Source: Emiliania huxleyi CCMP1516 (Eukaryota; Haptophyta; Isochrysidales; Noelaerhabdaceae). Taken from it: DNA of 64,000 nucleotides. A model generated the notes under the pieces. The model was not told the origin of the DNA and ran no database searches. It worked only from the letters and a program-made list of their open reading frames with translations. Below are positions 50,065-59,165 of this stretch, one piece after another. The stretch covers positions 522,771-586,770 of the forward strand of contig NW_005196981.1 of assembly GCF_000372725.1 (NCBI RefSeq), in the 5' to 3' direction. Position 1 is the first letter of the stretch. The number at the start of each line of letters is the position of its first letter. The position numbers and the translations under genes were made by a program.

Positions 50065-52732
50065 TCATCTACCTGTACCTCGAGGTGAGGTGTGAGGAGC
50101 GAGGGACCCCTCCTGCTCCTCTGCTCCCGCCCCAATCGCGACGCGGAGCTGCGAGACGCGGCGAAACAGCTGCGCCTCCTCCACCGTCCATCTGTCGTCG
50201 ACCTCCATCTCCTCCATCTCCTCGTTGACGTAGCAGAGCCGCACATGTGACGGCGCCACGCCCGCGTACGCGGCCGCCGAGAGACGCAAGCTGCCGCACG
50301 GCGTGTCCCGCGCCGCCGCCTCGCGCCAGAAGCCCAGCTCGTCGCTCAGCCACACGCGCACCGTCCAGCGGGGCGGGATGCGCGCGCGGCGCGGCCGTCC
50401 GTCCAGCGGCAGCTCGACCTCGAGCCCGGCCGGCAAGCACGCCTCCGCCTCGGGGAGCGTCTGCCACTCGTACGTCGGCACGAAGGCGCCGCGCGGCGAG
50501 GCGGGCGGCACCGCAGGCGGCGGAGGCGCGACGCCCGCTCTCCATGCCTGCGTCAGCGCCGGCGTCGCGGGGGCGGCGAGCGCGGCGAAAGCGCTCTCTT
50601 CCTGGCGCAGGTACGCCTCGAGCGCGACGACGAAAGCCGCCTGCGGTTGCAGGGCCGGCGAGGGGTGGAGGGGAGGAGGCAGGAGGAGGAGGCCGCCTGC
50701 GGTTGCAGGGCCGGCGAGGGGTGGAGGGGAGGAGGCAGGAGGAGGAGGCCGCCTGCGGTTGCAGGGCCGGCGAGGGGTGGAGGGGAGGAGGCAGGAGGAG
50801 GAGGGACCCGAGCCAAAAGTGCAGCGGAGGGGGCAGGGCGCGGCCTCGGGCGTGGCTTTAGCGGCTGCGGAGAGGGGCTCCCAGGGGCTCGAGGGGGCGG
50901 GCCCCGCCTGCTGGTCGAGCGACCGCACCGTCTTCCGCTGCCGCGCGTCGCCCGAGTCGCTCTCCTGCTCCTGCCGCAGCTGCGCGTCGGCGAGCCGCTC
51001 CCGCATCTCGGCCAGCGCCTCCCGCACCATCGCAAGCAGCTCGCGCGGCGAAGACGCGCTCGATCCGCGAGCCGCGTGCGGCCCCGCGGAGAGGAGTGGG
51101 TTGCGCGCTGTCGCGTCGCGCAGCGTGCGCAGCGTGGCGCGCCTGCCGGACCACGGCATGGGCGTGGGAGGGGTGCTGCTGCGTCGCGACGCGTGCGCCG
51201 CGGTGGCGCGCGTGAGCGGCGGCAGCTCGAGCCAATACTCCGCCTTCTCCACCTCGTCGAGGTCCGCCAGGATGCCACCCACCTACTCGCGCGCGGCACG
51301 TGTCGCGGACCCGCCGCCGCCTCCGAGGCCCGCACAAGTCCGTTGCGACCGCTGCGCGCTCCAGCGCAGGCTCGCCCAGCTCGTGGGCGAGTAGCAGGAC
51401 GGAGGGCGCGTTCGCGGCGTCGACGGCGGAGGCCAGGGTGCGCACCGCCGCCTTGAGAGGGGAGCGGAGAGGGGCGTCTCTAAACGGTGTCTCGGGCGAT
51501 CACAGAGTGTCTCGGAGGTGTCTAGGAGGTGTCTAGCAGGCGTCCCAGAGGGGCCACGGAGAGGTGCGTCTCTCTGATACGTCTCGCAGAATCTCGGACA
51601 GGGACCTCCAGCAGCGGAGGGCACTCGAGGTAGTGGCACAGCCTCGCCACAGGCACCACCCTCTCCGGAGACAGCAGCTGCGCCGCCGCAGCCCGCTTCG
51701 CCGCCCCGTGGCTCGCGCGCATCCAACCCACCGCCCCTCGCACGGCTGCCTACAGCGGCGGACGGGACAAAAGACGCGTCGCGGACACGCACAGGGTCGA
51801 ACCGCAGCTGCGCTCTTGTTTTCCCGCCGGCTCGTGCGCCGCCAGCGAGCACTCCCACCGCCCCTCGGCCGCGCCGGCCGCCTCGCGCCAGCGCTGCGAG
51901 CCGCCCGTCAGCGCGGCGAGCATGCGGGAGTGGCGCGCGAGCACCGGCGCGGGCGCCTGGCAAGGAGTGTGGGGCGGGAGGCGAGAGGTGGGGCGGGTCA
52001 GGGAGGGGAGAGGCAGAGAGGCAGAAAAGCAAGAGAAGAGCGAGCGGCGGGAGAGGCGGGTGAGGTGGGAGAGAGGGGCAGAGGAGAGACAGGCGGGAGA
52101 GGAGGCGGGAGAGGAGGCAGGAGAGGAGGCGGGAGAGGAGGGCGAGAGAGGCCCTTTGCCTCCAGCTTGCTTCCGTCGGCGAGCCAGAGCACTACAACGC
52201 CCTGAACCGAGCCGCCACCTTCCCCAGCCCCTCCCAGCCCGCCCTCCTCCTCCGCACACTCCTCCTCCAAGGCCTCCCTCCCTGCCACCTCGAACGGCTC
52301 CGCCTCCCTCAACACCAGTCGGAGGCGAGCGCTGCAGAGCGGTGTCTGCTGCGCGGAGAGAGCCGGACCGCCGCCGCTCGCTCCTCCCTGCGCCGCGGCC
52401 TCAGCACGCTGCCGGCTTTCGCCCGCGTCGAGAAGCGTGCGAAGGAGCTGCTCCCACTCCCGAGGCGCTAGGCCAACCCCGTCCACCAAGGCGTGCCTCA
52501 GCTCGTTGGGGCTGGCAAAGGCGAGTTCGCCCAGGCCGCGGACGCTGTAGCCCTCGTCCTCGAGCGCGGTTGCGTACGCAGCGAGGGAGCACTCGTCGAG
52601 AAGCGCTGCGATCGAAGGGAAGCGGAAAGCCAGACGCTCCAGACGTGGATCCTCCCAAATCACGAGCGAATTTGAACAGCGAGCCGCAGGGGCTTTGCGA
52701 ACCGCTATTTGCAGGTGCACGCGGCTAACCAT
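50065..52732 (-). CDS. SAM-BTB/BACK-like multi-exon protein
   Basis: Starts at the ATG at 52732. Exon 1 (52732-52160) holds a sterile-alpha-motif-like segment (LLDECSLAAYATALEDEGYS, FASPNELRHALVDGVGLAPR) and ends in VVLWLADGSKLE. A GC-AG intron joins this to APAPVLARHSRMLAALTGGS at 51956, completing the BTB core strand-helix pattern. Further exons give AVRGAVGWMRASHGAAKRAA with VARLCHYLECPPLLE (about 51750-51600) and DAANAPSVLLLAHELGEPAL (about 51450-51340), BACK-like helices. The last part (51285-50065) has coiled-coil sequence and a domain beginning FVPTYEWQTLPEAEACLPAG with RARIPPRWTVRVWLSDELGF, which I cannot name. BTB-BACK proteins often recruit substrates to Cullin-3 ligases. Internal boundaries are partly unresolved. 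Confidence 0.5.
50644..50805. repeat. 56-bp tandem repeat, 3 copies
   Basis: Each unit contains CCTGCGGTTGCAGGGCCGGC and GAGGGGTGGAGGGGAGGAGG. On the minus strand the run is pyrimidine-rich and probably lies in an intron of the SAM-BTB gene. Confidence 0.8.
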
Positions 52733-53273
52733 GCGGATCGCAGGCGAGTCCATGGTACAGGTGGCTGTAGAAGTACTGCTGAAGGATAGTAGTGTGCGCA
52801 GCGTGGTCGCAAAGAAACCGCCGCAAAGAAACCGTGCGCTCATCTTCTGCTTTCCTCCCAGATCGAAGAACTTGAAACACACCACGCAGGCAGGGGCACA
52901 CAGCATGGTACAGGTGGCTGTAGCCGTTGAGGAGAAAGAAAGTGCGTATCATGCGTGCGCCACCTCCCGCGAGCGCGGCGGGGTCGGGAGCGCCGCCGGA
53001 CGGAGGGAAGGGCGAGCCGCCGCCGGCTACCTTCAGCGACGACGACCGCGGCTCGCCCCAAAACGCCGGGCGCTGGATCGGCAGTACATGTAGGGCTTGG
53101 GCGGCGCAGCGTAGGGGTAGGCGTTAGGCTGAACAAGCTTTTCCTCTCGCACCCCGTCTCTTTTCCTTTCCTTTTTTCTTTACAGCACCCTCTCTTTTCC
53201 TCTCTATTTTCCCGGGGAAACCATCAAATTTTCCGGGCTCTGAGCCGAGCCTGAGGCTGGTTTGGGCCCAAAA
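52733..53273. other. Spacer between two minus-strand genes
   Basis: CATGGTACAGGTGGCTGTAG occurs at about 52752 and 52903. A short plus-strand frame (ATG about 52948, MRAPPPASAAGSGAPPDG) could be a gene start but shows no domain and is not called. Confidence 0.4.
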
Positions 53274-56200
53274 TCAGCCAAAGATGCTGGCGGAGTGCTC
53301 GCTCGCCGTGCGGTAGTAGGCACGCCGCAGCAGGCTCGTTGAGCTGCCGACCCCACTGTCCACCCTCGACAGCATGGACAGCTCGCCGAAGCGGCTTGCT
53401 GTGTGGGCGACGCTCGGAACACTTACCAGCTTGTGGAGGAGGAGCCGCAAGCTCACCTGACGGGGAGAAGTGGACGGCGGTAGAAGCCGGACGCGCGACA
53501 TGGGGCGACTGCTACCATTAACGAGGGCGAGGCTCGCTCGCCTTGAGGTGTGGTGCGTCGAGGATCGGCACGGCGAGGTCGTGGAAGATGCCCGCCTGCG
53601 TGAGGTCGCTGGGCGTGCCCGCAATGACCTGGTCGAATGCGGCGGCCGCCGGCCCCTCCCGCTGCTCGTGGGCGAGCACAATGCTCAGCCTGGGGTGGTT
53701 CGCGAGCGCCGTCCGGAGCTCACCGAAGAGAGCGGGCGTGGTCGTCCGTGAGCCGAGCAGCAGGAGGAAGTGCGTGGCTCGAAGCATCTGACGGGGGTCG
53801 TCCGTCACACGCAGAGCAGCCGGCGCTCCGAGGCCTCGCGGGGCGGCGGAGGCGATGCCGCCCTCTCCCGTGCCGCCGCTGTTGAGATGGCTCTGCAAGA
53901 GCGCCACGAGGTCCGGGGCGCCGGCGTTCTCGCGTGAGACGTAGACGTGGTACTCGCCCGCGCTGAGCGGCGGCATGTCGAGAGTTGGCCCGGCTGGGAG
54001 GGGCGAGCGTGCCAGCAGGAGCCTGTCCGGCAGGTAGACGGCGGGCGAGACCTCCTCCCCCTCCGCTCCGGACCGGCCGACCTCCAGAAACTGCTCGATG
54101 ATCTGGAGCACCGACATCAGCCGGAAGGCGCCGACGCGATGCCATCGCACGACCAGGCGGCGGTGCGTGCCGTCGAGCAGCGGCCTAAACCCTTCAGGCG
54201 CCTGGCGCGCATGCGTAGCGAGAGGCACTCCGCCGTGCCTCATGTCCGTCTCGGTGACGACTATGATCGGCTTCTCCAGCTCGATCGCGGCGCGGAGCTC
54301 GCGCAAGCAGTTCGGCGAGCGCCTAATGAAGCAACAAGCGAGTCAGGCCGGCACTCTGGGTGCGCCTTCGAAGTGTCCGCAGATCGAGCGCGCATGTAGT
54401 CGGAGACGGGAGCGCCAACGAGGTCGCTCGATCCCGAGAGGAAGACGAGCACCACAGAGCAATTCCTAACGTGCTCCTCGAGCCTAGGGGGGAATGCACC
54501 CAGTGAGAGCGAAAGGGGTAGCGCGGCCAGGGTTGCGCGGGCAAAGATGCGCGGGCAGGGTTGCGCCTCGAGGTGTCGGCGAGGTCGTCAACGTCGAGGA
54601 AGACGCGGATGCCCTTCACGCGTTCGAGGAGCGCGCTCTTGATTGCCCGCGCCTGGTCCTGCAGCCACAGCAGAAACAGGGCGCGGCGGGCGAGCGTCAT
54701 GCGTCAGGGCGGCTTGGAGGGCGGGAGGGTGGGCGTGCTCGCCTGCCCTGAGCTCCAGACATGCGACAGAAAGACGTGGCGCTCGTCCGCCGTGGCGAGC
54801 GGCGGCGCCTCGACGATGGTGTCCGCCGCGCTCTCGGCCGTCGCTTGCAGGTTCGTCACCCGCACAACCGAGTCGGCAATCACGACCGAGCGGCGAGTCG
54901 CCTTGTCGCTGCGGCGCGTCGCGGGCATGCAGCGCGCGTAGGCCGACTCCAGCGCGTCCAGCTTGGCGGCGCGGCGGCGCGCTCTGCGGTTGAGGAAGAA
55001 GAGAGCGAGCGCCTGCAGACACCGGGACGCGTCGAGGAAGCGCCCCTCGGGCCCTCGGAGGGAGTGTCGCCGCGAGGCGGGGTGCCAAGAGGGCGACGAC
55101 GCACGCCGCCGGGAGGACGGTGGTGAGGATCAATCTGCGCGCGTGCCTGTCCTCTTCCTCGGGCTCGTCCTCGCAATCGACGCCGCGGTACCCGCCCGTG
55201 CAGACGCACACGCCTTATGCGAACACAAGCGTCCCGTCAACCGGATGAGACTGTGTGGACGTGCCCCTGCGAGGACGCATGCGCCGCGCCGTCCATATCG
55301 CAGTGGCCGTGGCCCGAGCACTGGATCTCCTACAGGGAAGTTCCGAGAAGGTTCCGAGAAAGTGCCGGACTCGCCCCCCCCCCCCCCCCCAGCACGGACG
55401 CTCCTCGATATTTTCGCCCGCCTTGAGGACCCCGGGGTGCAGCCGCCGCTCGCACGCCCGTTGCTCCCAAGTTGGCTGCGGGAAGAGCATCGGGCCCAGC
55501 GACGGCTCGCCTCCCCCACTCGCGTGCCGAAGATCGATCGGCAAGTTTTCGACTGTCCGGCCGTTGGCCACGCCGGCGACGACGGTCTCGTCCACCCTGC
55601 CGGGCTGGAACTGGAGGACCATCATGTCCTCGTCCGCCTGCCTCACGCAAAAGAGGCGTGAAGAAACGCTGGTCACAGCGCACACCACCCATCGCCGTCC
55701 CCTCCCCCGCCTGCCCGTCTTTGTTGTACGTCAGGTTCGAAAAGAACTCAAACAGCGTCGCCTATCGGCGTGAGACGGGCCGCCTGCTCAACCCCCCCCC
55801 CCCCCTTCACCCACGGACCGGCCGGTGCTCGCGAGAAGCTCACCGAATTGAGGGCGGCGGCCACCTCGTCCGTCTCGAGCGAGCCCGCGCGCTCGATGGC
55901 GTCTGCGAGAGAACAGCTCGCCGCAAAGGCCGCCGCGCCTACATGGAGGTTCCTAGAGCGTCCAGAGAAGGGTTGTGGAGAACAGCTCGCCGCAAAGGCC
56001 CCGCCGCGCCTACATGTGGAGGTTCCTAGAGCGTCCAGAGAAGGGTTGTGGAGAACAGCTTGCCGCAAAAGCCGCCGCGCCGATGTAGGAGACGAGCTCA
56101 CCTCCGTTCGCCCGCTGGAACTGCCGCGTGAACTCGATCGAGGTGAGATTGGACCAAGTGCCACGCCCCGAGAGAGAGGGGTGCCTGAGTGCCATGCTCG

Positions 56201-57914
56201 GCCCCGTAGGCTGAGTGTGAGTGCAGTCTCGTGCATCGCACTCTGAGGTTGGGAAGAGAGAGGCACATGCAGCACAGCGTGGGAGGCGACGGGGTGCAGC
56301 TCGAGAGACAGCTGAAGAGCCTCAAGTGCTAGTGTCGATGTGCCAGAAAACTCCGCATCTGGGGGGGCATGTGCCACACCATCGGCTCGACGGTGTACTC
56401 GGCCGCCCACGACAGCGCGAGAGGAGCCGTCGAGCGGAGCTCCGCGTGGATCCTGCCCTCACTCAGCGTGGCGGTGGTCACCTGTCCACAGCGGGGACCT
56501 GCGTGGAGAGGCTTCTTCTCCCGTCCCCCCAGCCCCACCGCGTCCCTCTCACCACGGCGAGGGGCGCCCAGCCGAGCTGCTGCAGTGCGAGCATCAGCCC
56601 TTTGCCGGTGCCGAGGTACGTGCACCCGACCAGCAGCGTCACGCCCTCGTCTCGGAGCGGCTGCAGCGCCTCCTTGATGTCGTCGATGTACTCCTGGCTG
56701 ATGCCGACCTGTGCACGGCCGCGGGCCTGTCTGATCAGCGCTCTTCACGGCGCCGCCTTGCGCGGGGCGGTCGACCGAGAAGGCGGGCGCGACGGTTGTG
56801 ATGAGCGGGAGGCCACTCGAGTTGAGAGCCACGGGCACGCCGGCCTCCTGCGGGGGGGAGGGGGGGGGGGGGGTAGAGTGGGCTGTGGGGGGTGTTTTGT
56901 GGGGGGTGTGGTTTTGGGGGGCGAGATTGTGCGCGATGGCAGCGCGGAGATAGGACACCTGCGTGACGCCAGCGCCGAGGGAGCACATGACGGAGGTGAA
57001 CTTGGTGCGGGCCGCGATGAAGCCCGCCTTGAGGCTCTCCCGGCAAGTCGCCCCGCGGCAGCGAGGCGGCATTCCCCGCCAGCAGCGGTCGAGGCGGCTG
57101 TCGCAGGCGTCTGCGGCGTCGACAATGGCCTCGACGGCGGTCTTGATGTACCGGGGCGAGGGGGGCAGCACGCCGAAGGTGAGGTTGTTCTGCGAGATCA
57201 CCGACGGCGTTGCGGCGGTGGTGGCGAGCATAATGGTCTTGTCGGCGTACGACCTGAGGAGGAGGGGGGCGGTGCGGAGAAGGAGTGGATGGGCGAGCAG
57301 AAGGAGTGGATGGGACGAAGAGCGGGACCGCACTGGCGCGCTGCGTAGTTGGTGAAGCCAGACGAAAAGCCCCCGAGCATGAAGTCGGCGCCTAGCCCGC
57401 GGATCGCGTGCGCCGTGGCGTTGGTGGTCAGGTCCAGACGACTCTCGTCGGATACGATGGCAAAGCGGAACGGGCGCCGTGTGCCATTGACCAGCAGACC
57501 GCCCCGTTCCTGAACCAGTCGTTCAAATAGCTCAAGGCTGCCTTTCATGCCGCGGCTGTAGCCGTAGTACGCCGAGCCGATGGGCGCGAGCGAGAGCAGA
57601 GCGCCGAACGTGATGAAGCTCGCATTCGAGGCAGGCGCGCCCGCCGGAGCAAAGCGGAGCTGCTGCTGCGTGGATGGTGGAAGCGACGGAAGTTGAGCTG
57701 ACCAGGACTGGCTGACGTTGCAGTTTTCGAAAGCGTCACAGCCGGACACGAGCAGGTTGAGGCCGGCCTTTGGAAGCTCACAGATGCTCATCTCGGCGGC
57801 CGCCAGGGAGCCGCCAGGGGGTACAGAAACCGACATAAACCGACACAAGACGCCGAGCATAAAAGAAAAGGACCACAAGCACCTAAATGAGCAAGGCATG
57901 CAGCTGTTGTGCAT
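53274..57914 (-). CDS. Receptor: PBP1 ectodomain, EGF, TM, two TIR-like domains
   Basis: My 16-exon model (minus): 57914-57334, 57253-56959, 56847-56749, 56708-56553, 56481-56375, 56184-56081, 55938-55844, 55761-55684, 55637-55422, 55329-55290, 55213-55086, 55012-54743, 54658-54567, 54483-54394, 54322-53542, 53456-53274. Every junction keeps phase; 1104 aa. A signal-like start (CLWSFSFMLGVLCRFMSVSV) leads into a LIV-type binding fold: GALLSLA, YGYSRGMKGSLELFERLVQE, FRFAIVSDES, MLATTAATPSVIS, SQEYIDDIKEAL and DAIERAGSLETDEVAAALNS. EGF-like CSGHGHCDMDGVCVCTGGYR is next, then one TM helix (LILTTVLPAACVVALLALAL). TIR-1 reads VFLSHVWSSGQ, IRVFLDVDDLADT, VVLVFLSG and NCLRELRAA, keeping the glutamate used by NAD-cleaving TIRs. 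TIR-2 starts YHVYVSREN near residue 907. ATGs at 57899 or 57860 are alternative starts. Signalling by ligand-induced TIR clustering is inferred. Confidence 0.82.
55938..56080. repeat. 71-bp exon-intron tandem units in receptor gene
   Basis: Two full units and the start of a third, each beginning (minus) GCGCGGCGGC, with CTTTTGCGGCAAGCTGTTCT or a close variant, and ending GAACCTCCACATGTAG. Spliced as GC-AG the two units vanish and the third unit's start becomes the next exon. Confidence 0.85.
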
Positions 57915-59165
57915 GTGGTGGCTCGCCGCCGCTGCCACCCGCCCCGGAGCGACGGAGTTCGCGGGCCTCGTACCAAGCGCTCTCTCGCCCACCCACGGCG
58001 TGGAGGGTGGGCTGCCGATTGGCGCCCTCCTCGCCCCAGCTTTCCTGGTTGCCACTGCCGACTCTATCTGTTGGTAGGTGCGCCGGCGGGGACACTGCAA
58101 CAGGGACGCGTTGCGGGTGTCGCCTGGCGCGCGTCGCCCACATGTCGCCCCCTCCGTCGCCGCCGGAGCCCGGCCAGGCCGGCATGTCGGAAGAGCTGAG
58201 CTGCATGATCTGCAGCAGCCAGGACTCAGGAGGAGTGAACAGGCTCTTGCCTTAATCCCTTGCTAGATGATCTCGGAAATGGGACAGGCTGCGGCTGCAG
58301 TTAGTTCTTGGCGATGCAGGCCCCGTTCGTCACAAAGCCCGGCGCTCCAGCGCCAGAACCTTATTTTTGGATCCATGACACGTACAACGTAAACACCGAA
58401 CACCCTCTCTCATGCGTACAACGTAAACACCCTCTCTCACAGCCGGGTTGGCGGGTATGGAGTACTGAGTGGGGTGCAATCGGCAAAATACCGGGTATTT
58501 TGCGGGTATACCTGGAAAACCCCGGGTATACCTGGAAAATACCCTGCGACCGCCTGGGTATCGTGCCGATTTCCTCAATTTTGCCTCAGATTTTGCCCCA
58601 GACCAGCTCTCAGACTCAGCTCTCAGGGAAACTCGCGAGTTTCCAGAATGGAGCACCAAACACCCTCTGTTTTCCCTCGAAATTTCCGGAAACGCAAAGT
58701 GCTGGGGCCGCCCCTCTGTCTGTTTTCCTTTTTGTTTGCCGGAAAAGCTTGTGCAGGCCAAGGTAGGCGCGCCTGCGCCGGGCTGACTGCCAGGTGCCAG
58801 CACCAATGCACCTGCCTGAGCAATGGGTTGCTGTACTCGAGTAACGCATTTCACGGCTTGGTTCGCACCGGGGGCCGGAGGGGTAGCTCGTCCCCGGCGC
58901 CCGGGTCTAGCCCCGCCCGGGTGCGCCCTCACTGCCCCGGGGGTGGGACCTCACCGCACAGCCGGCGACGTCCCGGGGTGAGGTCTCGGGGTGAGTCCCG
59001 GGTGAGGGCCGCCCCTCCCCCGTCCTCGGGCTACTGTGATAAAATAAGCAAAGGAGGTGTTCACAAAGTCGTAAAAGGCAACGCGGCGCTCTGCCTCCGC
59101 CCCCCGACGTGTGCGACCGCCCCCCCCCGCCCCCCCCCTCCGAAAAGCGACTGCCGGAGACGGTC
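57915..59165. other. Divergent intergenic region
   Basis: Lies between the receptor gene (minus) and the ankyrin-RING gene (plus). Contains repeated AACGTAAACACC(G)CTCTCTCA phrases (58387-58440), tandem GGGTATACCTGGAAAA units (58504-58550) and GTGAG/CCCGGG phrases (58970-59010). No gene supported. Confidence 0.45.
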
